Assembly: GCF_000178455.1 (NCBI RefSeq)
Contig: NZ_ADNU01000023.1
Location: 1-64,000 of the forward strand
Reading direction: 5' to 3'
DNA from: Brevibacterium mcbrellneri ATCC 49030
GTDB lineage: Bacteria; Actinomycetota; Actinomycetes; Actinomycetales; Brevibacteriaceae
DNA: 64,000 nt
The first letter of the stretch is position 1. Every line of letters starts with the position of its first letter. The position numbers were made by a program, and so were the translations under genes. Under the pieces are notes generated by a model. The model made no database searches and was not told the DNA's origin. It saw nothing but the letters and a program-made list of their open reading frames with translations. This document shows, one piece after another, positions 55,456 through 63,782 of this stretch.

Positions 55456-56217
55456 ATGTACGCAACAACAGCGACTGCCGCCGTGCAGGCGAGGTCTGTC
55501 AACCTTTCAGCCGGGAACACTAGGATTCTACGAGACTGCTCGGTAACAATCCCGCAGAGAGGTCTGACGTCCATAGTCGGACCGAGTGGCGCCGGAAAAA
55601 CGTCACTCCTATACTGCCTGAGCGGACTCGATCAGCCAGACACAGGGCAGATCCTTGTGGGTCAAACCGACATCTATAGCCTGCGTAGCGAAGCGAGAGC
55701 AAAATTCCTGAGGGAGAACGTTGGATTCATATTCCAGCAATACAATCTGATCCCGTACTTAACCGTCGAAGAAAACATTACGCTACCCTCAACTATGGCC
55801 CACAGGAAAATGGATCATGGTTTCCTAACCCATACGATGGAAACGTTTGGATTGCTTGAGAAACGGAAAACTCGGGCAAGTCTACTTTCAGGTGGCGAGC
55901 AACAGCGGGTTGCGCTCTGTCGTTCGATCGTACTATCGCCCGCTGTCATTTTCGCAGACGAGCCGACTGGTGCTCTTGACTCAAGAAACTCGGCACTGGT
56001 CCTGCAGTCTCTCGGAGACTTGGCTTCCCAAGGTGCGACGATCGTTATGGTTACGCACGACGTCGATGCTGCTGCACTCGCAGACAGAGTCGTATTCATG
56101 CACGACGGAACCGTAACAAATATCTCTTCGAATCAAATCAGCCCAAATGAAATATCATCCGTTCTTCGAGGCGAATGGGGAAGCACTACGGAGCAACGGG
56201 GAAGTGCGAAGCCATGA
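55456..56217 (+). CDS. ABC transporter ATPase (LolD/MacB-type) of the lanthipeptide locus
   Basis: A 253-residue ATPase from ATG 55456; AGAAAGGG lies about a dozen bases before it, but in-frame ATGs at 55429 and 55417 are also possible. Walker A is GPSGAGKTSLLYCL, the Q-loop FIFQQYNLIPYLTV, the signature LLSGGEQQRVALCRSIVL, and Walker B IFADEPTGALDSRNS. It overlaps the permease gene by four bases. It resembles ATPases that pair with FtsX-like permeases in peptide export or immunity (LanFEG/MacB-type). Confidence 0.92.
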   Translation: MYATTATAAVQARSVNLSAGNTRILRDCSVTIPQRGLTSIVGPSGAGKTSLLYCLSGLDQPDTGQILVGQTDIYSLRSEARAKFLRENVGFIFQQYNLIPYLTVEENITLPSTMAHRKMDHGFLTHTMETFGLLEKRKTRASLLSGGEQQRVALCRSIVLSPAVIFADEPTGALDSRNSALVLQSLGDLASQGATIVMVTHDVDAAALADRVVFMHDGTVTNISSNQISPNEISSVLRGEWGSTTEQRGSAKP

Positions 56218-57635
56218 CACGCTATATTTGGAAAATCTTTGCCAGTGACGCGAAGAGTTGGATTCCAACGATATTTGTCGTGGCTATAGTGACTGCTCTT
56301 ATCGGGGCTTGCATTAACCAGTTTATCTGGACGAACAGCAGCCCCTTTCAAGTTGCTGCCGCGAATGCGAAACTCGATCCGAGTGAGTTTTCAATGGTAT
56401 CGGTTACCATCTACATCCTGATTGCTGTTGTGGCCGTCTTTACACTCACGGTAATTGGTGCCGCTACCGTAGACCGCACCCGTCAAACCTTCTCCCAGTG
56501 GCGCCTAGCCGGAGCCAGCCCTCGTCAGGTGCGCGGCGGGCTTTGGCTTCTTTTGGGGCTATCGAGCGTCATTGGAGCTGTGCCGGGAGCGGTTCTTGGG
56601 GCCTTTTTGAGCACAGAGGCTGTTCCACTATTTAACGAGATGGCAGCCGAAAGTTTCCCAGACGGAACCGGCAACTTTAGCGCGCCGCCCTTCTCTCCCT
56701 CTGCCGTGGCCACGATTTTGTCGTTCCTCATTGGAGTCGTCACCTGCGTAGCTGGAGCAGTCGTGCCAGCTAGACGCGCCTCGAAAGTAAAGCCCGTTGA
56801 GGCAATACGTGGCGTGGCAGCGGTCACAGGACGGCACAGGGTGCTCAGATGGATAGTCGGTTTGATCATGCTGCTTATCGCGGTCTTCCTCGCATTCAGC
56901 AGCTCACTCATGCCCCAGAATACTGATATCGGTGTTGAAGCCGGCAATATGGTCAACTCAGCGATCATGGCGGGGCTCGTGGCGGCGTTTGGGGCCCTCC
57001 TCCTAGGCTCCGAAATCATCTCCATCGTGCTGGGTAGTATCCGAATGTTGCTTCGGCCCATTCCGGGCACAGCTATCGCACAGGTGGCCGTTAAGCAAGC
57101 GAACGCCCGAGCGACATTCAACGCGAATATGATCGCTCCTCTCGGTGCCGCAGTGGGCCTAAGCGTCGTTATGTTCACCACGCTACGTTCCTACCAAAGG
57201 ACGATGGCGGCCGAAGGGTTTGCCCTCACGAATCCCAACTACACAGACACAGCACTCATGACCGGCCTATTTTGCCTTGCCGCTTTGTTGACCAGCATCG
57301 CAGTTATCTGTCTTTCAGGACGAGATTCCGTATTGGAGCAAGGCGCCTTGAGGACAGCAGGGCTCACGCCACATCAAGTCCTGGCTCTCCTAGTCTGGCA
57401 AACTTTCCAGCTGACAGTTAGTACAATCATCATCGCGTTGATCCCGGTACTCACCACGAGCGCCGTCTTGGTGGCCAGGTCTACATTAATCGCTGGAACC
57501 TCAATGCTCTCAATCCCATTACTCCATTTTATCGCCGCAGCATTTGTATGCTGGCTTGCGCTATTCCTCGTTCAATGGGTGCAGTTGGCTCCATGGCTGT
57601 GCCGTAGTCCCGCGGTTAGCCTAAGGAGGGCTTGA
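56214..57635 (+). CDS. FtsX-like ABC permease of the lanthipeptide locus
   Basis: A 473-residue permease from ATG 56214 (ATGA overlap). A first TM at about 19-38, then an FtsX domain (three TM, with GASPRQVRGGLWLLLGLSSVIG), the linker VVPARRASKVKPVEAIRGVAA, and a second FtsX set (LAALLTSIAVICLSGRDS, AGLTPHQVLALLVWQTF). This two-domain form matches MacB-like or BceB-like fold pairs. Peptide export or self-protection fits the neighbours but is inferred. Confidence 0.88.
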   Translation: MTRYIWKIFASDAKSWIPTIFVVAIVTALIGACINQFIWTNSSPFQVAAANAKLDPSEFSMVSVTIYILIAVVAVFTLTVIGAATVDRTRQTFSQWRLAGASPRQVRGGLWLLLGLSSVIGAVPGAVLGAFLSTEAVPLFNEMAAESFPDGTGNFSAPPFSPSAVATILSFLIGVVTCVAGAVVPARRASKVKPVEAIRGVAAVTGRHRVLRWIVGLIMLLIAVFLAFSSSLMPQNTDIGVEAGNMVNSAIMAGLVAAFGALLLGSEIISIVLGSIRMLLRPIPGTAIAQVAVKQANARATFNANMIAPLGAAVGLSVVMFTTLRSYQRTMAAEGFALTNPNYTDTALMTGLFCLAALLTSIAVICLSGRDSVLEQGALRTAGLTPHQVLALLVWQTFQLTVSTIIIALIPVLTTSAVLVARSTLIAGTSMLSIPLLHFIAAAFVCWLALFLVQWVQLAPWLCRSPAVSLRRA

Positions 57636-57636
57636 C

Positions 57637-57928
57637 GTGATGGGCACACCGAAGTCATACTGCTCGCCAACTGAGGCGACTCCGGGTGGCTCAGGTAGCT
57701 CTGGGGTCTTCGTCTCACTCATGCTGGGGATGCTCCTCTGTCTTCTCGGTGTCCAGCGCGCCTGGGCATTGAGAACGAGTGACAACCATTGGAAGAGCGG
57801 AGCCGCTGCCGCAGCTTGGACGGGGGTGCCAGTTGTCTCCGATTGTCTGGATTGTGCTGATTATATTCGGTACCGTTTTGTTTACGATTTCCGCGCTACC
57901 GTTCGGTGAGCTCGCGAAGTATGTGTGA
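57637..57928 (+). pseudogene. Small two-TM membrane protein, frameshifted
   Basis: The first frame (GTG 57637 or ATG 57640) gives VFVSLMLGMLLCLLGVQRAWAL, a TM helix, then soluble residues. Near 57800 the frame that makes sense changes: the next frame reads SPIVWIVLIIFGTVLFTIS and ends TGA 57926-57928, which overlaps the histidine kinase ATG. A GCN-rich tract (GCCGCTGCCGCAGC) marks the likely shift. This suggests a single gene of about 96 residues with two TM segments, broken by one insertion/deletion or by a sequencing error. Confidence 0.6.
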
Positions 57929-59303
57929 CCAGACCAACTATGAGGGAGCACCACAAGTGCCTTACGAGCAGCGCCAGAATCCAGTAAAGGAGACGACCGC
58001 ACGCTACTGGCAGGTGCTCGGCGAGTGGCTGTCGCAGTCGGCAGTGCCTCCCGGCCGGCCATCTGCTGGCCTCATCGCAGGCGTGATCATCTGTTCCAGT
58101 TACCAGACCTTCTTTATTGCGCGTCTTCTGTTCGTCGGTACGCCCGCGGATGGCACCGCCTTCCACCTCAGTGGCGTCTGGTACGGCGCGATAGTGCTCG
58201 CCGTGGCTGTCATTGGCTCCGCTGCTGTCCTGATAGCCTCATCTCGCGCTCCACTTACAGTGCTGGGGGTTGAGTGTGTCTTACACGTTGTGGGCTCGGC
58301 TCTTGGAATGGCGAACTATTTTGTTTTCCCTCTGTTATTCGCTCTGTTTAGCTGCATCACCAGGTCATTGGCGTGGATTGCCGCAACTGGGATTCTGACG
58401 GTCCTTGTCGCGATGGCCGCCAGCTCTCTCATAGTCGCACGTCCGGGAACCTTCGGTGCCGAACTCGTGGGCCAACTCATCACTGCGGCCGCCTTCGCTG
58501 CCGTTGGAATTGCGACCCGCAGCGTCCGTGCGTGGCGTAGCTCAAGTAGAAGGGTTCGCACTGCGCAGGCCCAGGCTCAACATTACGAGTACGAAAGAGA
58601 TGAGGCCATCGTTCGGGCACGCATTGCGGAAGAACTGCATGATAGCGTCGGCCATGGTTTAACCACCATCGCCGCGTTGGCTGAAGGACTAAGTGGCGTG
58701 ACCGGTGACGCCCGGTTCGACGAGGTATTAGACGGCATCAATCAGGTAGCGCGCGAAAGCCTGGAAGATACCCGTCGCGCAGTACATCGGCTTTCAGCAG
58801 CTACTCACGTATCCGAATGCCTCGACGTCGCACATATCGAGACGGGAGCCATCGTCGATGCAGGAAACGGTGAGAGCCGGTTCCGGTACCGTCACTGGGA
58901 CGACATAGTACCGATCCTCGACCACGTACGGTCCCTCGGCGTGACCGTCATATTTACAGAAACCGGACGTCGTCAGGAACACCTGGAACACTCGCATCTG
59001 TGTTTTTCGATTACCCGAGAAAGTCTGACTAATGCCATACGCCATACCACTTGTCTCGAGCGCGTGACCGTGTCATGGGACCATTCAGAAAAAGCAACAC
59101 GCATTACTGTGAGGAACGACGGAGTTGAGCGGTCGCTACCGTCGCGAGTCGGCTCCCAGCACGCGCCCGGGACCGGGGTCCGGAGGTTGCGACGACAGGT
59201 TGAGCAAACTGGGGGTTCTCTATCCTCTGGCTACGAAGACGATGCGGACTGGGTACTAGTGGCCGACGTTCTAGTTCCCGACAAGGAGGTCGGTCACCCA
59301 TGA
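57921..59303 (+). CDS. NarL-type sensor histidine kinase
   Basis: A 460-residue two-component kinase. I start at ATG 57921, whose codon overlaps the upstream stop (ATGTGTGA). Six TM segments lie at about residues 50-210. The HisKA_3 box is ARIAEELHDSVGHGLTTIAALAEG with His240. The ATPase domain has ITRESLTNAIRH and NDGVERS, ending HAPGTGVRRLRRQVEQTGG. It overlaps the regulator by four bases. The small external loops suggest sensing within the membrane, like LiaS-type kinases. Confidence 0.92.
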   Translation: MCDQTNYEGAPQVPYEQRQNPVKETTARYWQVLGEWLSQSAVPPGRPSAGLIAGVIICSSYQTFFIARLLFVGTPADGTAFHLSGVWYGAIVLAVAVIGSAAVLIASSRAPLTVLGVECVLHVVGSALGMANYFVFPLLFALFSCITRSLAWIAATGILTVLVAMAASSLIVARPGTFGAELVGQLITAAAFAAVGIATRSVRAWRSSSRRVRTAQAQAQHYEYERDEAIVRARIAEELHDSVGHGLTTIAALAEGLSGVTGDARFDEVLDGINQVARESLEDTRRAVHRLSAATHVSECLDVAHIETGAIVDAGNGESRFRYRHWDDIVPILDHVRSLGVTVIFTETGRRQEHLEHSHLCFSITRESLTNAIRHTTCLERVTVSWDHSEKATRITVRNDGVERSLPSRVGSQHAPGTGVRRLRRQVEQTGGSLSSGYEDDADWVLVADVLVPDKEVGHP

Positions 59304-60004
59304 AGGATTCAACTATGACCGCAATGCACCACCGGACGTTGAAGGTTATGATTGTTGACGATCAGCGGCTAGCTCGCACCGGATTCTCCTTGATGCTGGC
59401 GAAGACGGGAGCGGTCAACGTGATAGCGGAGGCCTCCGATGGCCAGCAAGCAATTCAGGTGCTGGATTCGCGCTACCGCAGTCGCGACCCCCTCCCCAAC
59501 GTCATACTCATGGATGTTCGGATGCCAGTTATGGACGGCATCGAGGCAACCAGACGCATCACGATCGATTACCCCAGCGTAAAAGTACTCGTACTGACGA
59601 CTTTTGACGAGGATGACTATGCGTTCGGAGCACTCGCCGCAGGCGCTTCGGGCTTTCTACTCAAGGATGTTCGAGCCACCCAGCTTGCCACGGCGTTGCA
59701 GGCTGTGGCGCAGGGGGACGCGATCTTGACTCCACGCATCACGCGCCAAGTCCTCGAACGTGGCATAGTTAGGGCTTCTTCCGCTGGCGAGAAGCGCGCC
59801 CGGCAAGCGCAGTTCGCACAATTAAGCCCTCGCGAATTCGATATTGCACGTTTAATAGCCGATGGCCTTTCAAATGCTGAAATAGCGCAGAAACTCGTTC
59901 TTCAGCCGGCATCGATCCGCCGAAATGTAAGCCGAATCTTGGCAAAACTGGAACTCCGCGATCGGGTACAGATCGCTGTCGAATGGTATAAGTCAGGCAT
60001 GTGA
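59300..60004 (+). CDS. NarL/FixJ-type response regulator
   Basis: A 234-residue regulator: receiver domain with phospho-acceptor Asp72 in VILMDVRMPVMDGIEA, switch Thr in VLVLTTFDEDDYAF and Lys in LLKDVRATQ. LuxR-type HTH at about 165-230 (LSPREFDIARLIADGLSNAEIAQK). The end RRNVSRILAKLELRDRVQIAVEWY replaces the usual T-V-K-x-H of NarL proteins by A-S-I-R-R-N-V, a change at the recognition helix. It is expected to drive the lanthipeptide genes. Confidence 0.93.
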   Translation: MKDSTMTAMHHRTLKVMIVDDQRLARTGFSLMLAKTGAVNVIAEASDGQQAIQVLDSRYRSRDPLPNVILMDVRMPVMDGIEATRRITIDYPSVKVLVLTTFDEDDYAFGALAAGASGFLLKDVRATQLATALQAVAQGDAILTPRITRQVLERGIVRASSAGEKRARQAQFAQLSPREFDIARLIADGLSNAEIAQKLVLQPASIRRNVSRILAKLELRDRVQIAVEWYKSGM

Positions 60005-60980
60005 CTTCTGTCCCCTGCGTCTATGTTGCAACCGGCTACAAAGGCGAGCCGCCGAGTTACGCCATGCCTATCCGATACGAATATCAACATTGTAGGTACG
60101 CAATGAAACTCCGTCCCGGGGAGTGACAAGTTGAGAGTATTCTCTCGACCCCACATTCCTCGACTTCGTCACTTACGACTCGCGTACCCGTCATGTTGCG
60201 CCTAAGGTCTACGCCGGCAACGGTCTGCCCTGGTAAGGAGCTCAGGCACAACTGTGAGCACCGTCAGAGCAGGATCTGGTCCGTAGCTTAGGGCTTCCTG
60301 AGACCGGCCTCAGCCATAATCACACCGGCGCCTACCGATCTCGGTCATGAGACCACTAGGAGGGGCTCGCCCAGTGGCCATCTGGAAAAGGGCTAATGAC
60401 ACTCCTCTTGCGCTTGGCGCATACTCGCTACGCTTCGAGATGGAAGCCCCATTCCCCGGCATGCCCCGTATCTTCAACACGTGGGATGGTGCGAGACGAC
60501 CGGCACCGAGCTGAGCCAGGTGGCGCACGACAACCTGCGCTAACCGACCCTGCTCTCCTATCGGGAGAGATCCGAATCATTTCAGTGCATTCGTGCCCTG
60601 CTGAAACGCCCGCAACGACTTCAAGTATCTGCGCTCAATATCGACGCGCTCACAGGCGTGCTGGTCACAAACAGCCGTGGACGCTACACCGTGTCATCAA
60701 TCGTTCATCATCGTGCCTGATGGGCCAGCAAGCAGACAAGGGCCATCGTCGACATGGGGCCGCGCCCTCGCCGTTCACTCTCTTGGCGGGACAGACGACG
60801 GTAGCTAGACGAACGCGGGTTGGGGCGGAGGCACTGGGTTCCCATTGGGTCAATCCCGCTTCAGACTGTCATTTCGCGATGACAGTTCCAGCCATCTCCT
60901 GGTCTAGCTACTGCACGCGTGGTGAGCTTGCAACAACAGGGAATTCACAGCGGAGCCATAAACGACGAGGAGGTCATCTC
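60005..60980. other. Non-coding stretch between response regulator and LanKC
   Basis: No intact gene in 976 bases. Short frames read like fragments of proteins: about 60150-60234 (ending YAGNGLPW), 60320-60514 (LGGARPVAIWKRANDT ... FPGMPRIFNTWDGA) and 60550-60719 (RLQVSALNIDALTGVLVTNS). They lie in different frames with stops between them, so they are either decayed genes or chance. An inverted repeat (TTGAGAG/CTCTCGA) lies near 60131-60148, and an 8-base palindrome at 60865-60886. Confidence 0.45.
60865..60886. promoter_or_regulatory. Palindrome ACTGTCAT-N6-ATGACAGT upstream of lanKC
   Basis: A perfect inverted repeat with arms of eight bases and a TTCGCG centre, about 95 bases before the lanKC GTG. 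A TTGGGT at 60845-60850 lies 17 bases before GTCATT, so a promoter may overlap it. The half site ACTGTCAT also occurs at 55339-55346, before the ABC transporter genes. It is a candidate site for the local response regulator. Confidence 0.5.
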
Positions 60981-62951
60981 GTGCCAATCGATCTGAGATA
61001 TGTGCCGTATTGCCACCCGGAGTTCGCATTTTACACTCCGATTGATAACGCACCGTCAGCGCGCTTGGACTCGAACGTGGTGATTCCCAGTTCATGGGAG
61101 ATCATCAACGGTCAACCTTGGACTCACGCCAAGCCTCGGAACGTCGACCTGCCGCGCCAGGGCTGGAAAGTGCACGTTTCTGCCACACTGGCCAACAGAG
61201 AGCATGTTCTCGAGACCGTAGCAACATTCTGCGTTGACCGCGAGATTTCCTTCAAATATCTCTCGACGCACGCTGATTATCTTGCCTTGAACGGCAAATA
61301 CACAAACCGCGGTTCTGCCGGAAAATTCGTGACGATCTATCCGTGCGATATCGATCAGTTCGAAGATACGTTGCTGGGTCTCGAAGACTGCATTGGAGCA
61401 GAGGAGGGACCCTACATCCTTTCTGATCGGAAATGGGGATCGGGCCCCGTCTTCTACCGCTACGGTGCTTTCTTGCCACCCGAGCAGCCTACTCAGTTCG
61501 AGAGCACGCTGATCGACCCACAAGGCAACGTAGTGGAAGACGTACGGCGACCAATTTTTACCCTGCCCTCATGGGTTGAAGAGCCAGCATTTGTCAAGGA
61601 GAGGAAACAGAACGCCGCCATTGATGCGCAGTTCCCCTTCGACATGAAGACTGCCCTACACTTTTCCGCCGGAGGTGGCGTCTACGTTGCCGAAGCAAAC
61701 TCCTCTGAGTATGTGCCAGAAGGAACGCGTGTAGTCCTGAAGGAGGCAAGGCCCTTTGCTGCGCTCGATACAGAAGGCAAGGACGCGGTCGCACGCCTCC
61801 GGCATGAACACCGCGTACTTTGTGAACTTGCACATACGTCATATGTGCCTCGTACATACGCGCTTTTCAAGGCATGGGACAACTTGTACCTGGTAATGGA
61901 TTACGTAGACGGCTCAAGCCTAAAACGTGAAACGATGCTTCGAACACCAGTACTTAAGCCCGCTCCGTGGAAGCTAGAAGATGCAGCTTTCAATACATGG
62001 CTCACAGGTGTGGTGCAGGAGACCGACAAAGCAGTCCAAGCTTTTCACGAGGCAGGATGGCTTCTAGGCGACATTCACCCGAAGAACATTGTTCTGGAGG
62101 GAGGCACACGACCGGTCTTTATCGATTTCGAATTCGCACATCCGGTGGACCCTGACTGGCGCATAGGTCAAGTCGCACCTGGGTATGGACCCCGTAAGGG
62201 TTTATCGGGGAGCGACGCCGACCTGTGGTCACTGGGAATCACGCAGTTGGACATGGTCCTCCCTCAGGCTACGACAGCAGATCAGGGCAATGAGGGGCTT
62301 TTATACAGGCTCCTTGACGAAGCAGATCAGGAGTTGTCGCTCCCAGCGAGCGTGAGTCATTCGATCTCCCAAAAGCTTCCTACCGACGATGACGGAGGGG
62401 AGCAACAGACGTTGCAGGCTGCACCGCTGGACACGGTTCTGAATCTCCTGGTGTCAGGCGTTGAAAGACACATTAGGTTTACCGATGACAGCCCAGCGTT
62501 GCCAGGAGACATTGAACTCTTCGGCCGGGGAGGCGTGGAGGCGGCACTCTCATACCCGTACGGGATCGCGGGAGCTCTCGCCGTCACAGCGAAAGCCGGG
62601 CGTCCGTTAGACCAGAGGTATGTCGAGCTCTCCGTCCCGTGGATCGAGAAGAACCTTTCGCACGTGAGCACACCAGGATTCCGGGGACGGGATGGCCTCG
62701 ACTACGGCCTCCGGCAGGCCGGAATGCGCGAGCTCGCCTTGGAGGTTTCATCGTTATCTGTCGCGGACCCCGTCGACCCCACGTATTGGTCGGGTTGGGC
62801 CGGATTAGGGCTCAATGCCCTGTCGTCGAACGAAACTGACAAGGCTCTCAGAGCCTCTGCAGGCCTCAGGCGGATGTTGCGTGATGGGCTACACCACGGA
62901 GTCAGCAGGTCTCCTGTATGGATGGTCCGGCGCGGCTATTTTCTGGTCTGA
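60981..62951 (+). CDS. lanKC: Class III lanthionine synthetase LanKC, lyase-kinase part (frameshifted)
   Basis: Phosphorylates and eliminates Ser/Thr of the precursor and then helps cyclisation. GTG 60981 follows GAGGAGG. The N-terminal lyase-like domain (about 1-190) has FKYLSTHADYLALNGKYTNR and GSAGKFVTIYPCD. The kinase domain has ATP Lys254 (VVLKEARP), RLRHEHRVL, LVMDYVDG, catalytic Asp364 (LLGDIHPKNIVL) and metal Asp382 (FIDFEFAHP). The cyclase domain begins after about residue 500, but this frame is lost at about 62905 and stops at 62951. An upstream reading to 60396 is not LanKC-like. Confidence 0.9.
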   Translation: MPIDLRYVPYCHPEFAFYTPIDNAPSARLDSNVVIPSSWEIINGQPWTHAKPRNVDLPRQGWKVHVSATLANREHVLETVATFCVDREISFKYLSTHADYLALNGKYTNRGSAGKFVTIYPCDIDQFEDTLLGLEDCIGAEEGPYILSDRKWGSGPVFYRYGAFLPPEQPTQFESTLIDPQGNVVEDVRRPIFTLPSWVEEPAFVKERKQNAAIDAQFPFDMKTALHFSAGGGVYVAEANSSEYVPEGTRVVLKEARPFAALDTEGKDAVARLRHEHRVLCELAHTSYVPRTYALFKAWDNLYLVMDYVDGSSLKRETMLRTPVLKPAPWKLEDAAFNTWLTGVVQETDKAVQAFHEAGWLLGDIHPKNIVLEGGTRPVFIDFEFAHPVDPDWRIGQVAPGYGPRKGLSGSDADLWSLGITQLDMVLPQATTADQGNEGLLYRLLDEADQELSLPASVSHSISQKLPTDDDGGEQQTLQAAPLDTVLNLLVSGVERHIRFTDDSPALPGDIELFGRGGVEAALSYPYGIAGALAVTAKAGRPLDQRYVELSVPWIEKNLSHVSTPGFRGRDGLDYGLRQAGMRELALEVSSLSVADPVDPTYWSGWAGLGLNALSSNETDKALRASAGLRRMLRDGLHHGVSRSPVWMVRRGYFLV

Positions 62952-63513
62952 GCTCTACAAGAGGTCAGATCAAGAGGGTGAACTTGTAGACCTGGCTAAA
63001 GAGGCCATTGATCGCGAATTGCGCCGGTGCTCGCTGACGCAGAACGGAACCGTCGAGTACGACGAAGGATGGCGGACACTTCCGTACCTGGGTACGGGAT
63101 CGTGTGGTATCGCCCTGGCGATTCACGAGCTTAGAGCTGCAACTGGTACGGATCTTTACGAAGACGAGTACCGCAAATTAATACGCGCGTGCACGTACTA
63201 CCAATGTGCGCAAGGCACGTACGGATACGGGTTGGCAGGGTTTGCGACAGTGCTGAATCGGGCCAAGGCCTCACTGTCGCCTGATGCAGCCATGGCACTA
63301 AAGAAGGCCCCAGATACGTTGCGGCTCTTCCTTGTACCAAGGGATGGCTCTGCCTTCGTCAGGGGCAACCAAGGCCTCAAGCTTTCATGTGACTTCCTGA
63401 CCGGGTCGTTGGGAGTAGTCGCGGCGCTTTCCGCACTACGAGGCGACTGGTCAGGGGTTCCGTTCCTCCCCGGGGGCGGAAACGACGCGAATGAACGAGA
63501 GGAGGTGTATTAG
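62884..63513 (+). CDS. LanKC cyclase domain, C-terminal part in the next frame
   Basis: Continues LanKC in the +1 frame: AGLLYGWSGAAIFWSELYKR, then CSLTQNGTVEYDEGWRTLPYLGTGSCGIALAI and DFLTGSLGVVAALSAL. These are the conserved cyclase repeats; the zinc Cys-Cys-His of class I, II and IV cyclases is absent, as expected for class III. The ATG at 62884 is only an assumed start if it is a separate chain; more likely it is one protein with a one-base insertion or two-base deletion near 62903-62911. Combined length would be about 844 residues, normal for LanKC. Confidence 0.85.
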   Translation: MGYTTESAGLLYGWSGAAIFWSELYKRSDQEGELVDLAKEAIDRELRRCSLTQNGTVEYDEGWRTLPYLGTGSCGIALAIHELRAATGTDLYEDEYRKLIRACTYYQCAQGTYGYGLAGFATVLNRAKASLSPDAAMALKKAPDTLRLFLVPRDGSAFVRGNQGLKLSCDFLTGSLGVVAALSALRGDWSGVPFLPGGGNDANEREEVY

Positions 63514-63515
63514 TC

Positions 63516-63650
63516 ATGATGGAGCAGATTCTGAACTTTCAGACCATGTCCACCGATGGTGAGCGTGAGGACTTCGCTCGGGTGAGCACGTTGAGCTTCA
63601 ACGGACCGTGCCCCGGTCTGCCGAGCGCTTTCACCTACAGCAACTGCTGA
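63516..63650 (+). CDS. lanA: Class III lanthipeptide precursor LanA
   Basis: A 44-residue peptide, two bases after the LanKC stop, with GAGGAGG upstream. The leader has ILNFQ (residues 5-9), a form of the class III ILxLQ recognition motif, and an acidic stretch. The core holds Ser24-x-x-Ser27-x4-Cys32 and Ser37-x-x-Thr40-x3-Cys44, the spacing that becomes labionin or lanthionine rings, as in labyrinthopeptins. The core ends with Cys. There are two adjacent ATG codons (63516 and 63519). No database search was done. Confidence 0.9.
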   Translation: MMEQILNFQTMSTDGEREDFARVSTLSFNGPCPGLPSAFTYSNC

Positions 63651-63661
63651 CCCAACTGGTT

Positions 63662-63699
63662 GGGTGGCGACTGTAAGGCTGCCCTTGCAGTCGCCACCC
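63662..63699 (+). terminator. Strong hairpin after lanA
   Basis: Arms GGGTGGCGACTG (63662-63673) and CAGTCGCCACCC (63688-63699) pair perfectly, and the inner AAGG/CCTT bases extend the stem past a T-G wobble to 17 pairs around CTGC. No T tract follows. It could stabilise the lanA mRNA and reduce read-through to the next gene, so that precursor exceeds enzyme. Confidence 0.8.
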
Positions 63700-63782
63700 T
63701 AACTGTCGCACGACGATTTGCACTGGGTCTTAGAACACGGTTTTCAGCACCATCAGTACAGATCGTAAAATGAAGGAGTCCT

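Noticed and set aside
60396-60980. Long in-frame extension upstream of LanKC
   Set aside because: It is rich in Arg, Pro and Ser and has no LanKC features. The GTG at 60981 has GAGGAGG upstream and begins the conserved lyase domain.
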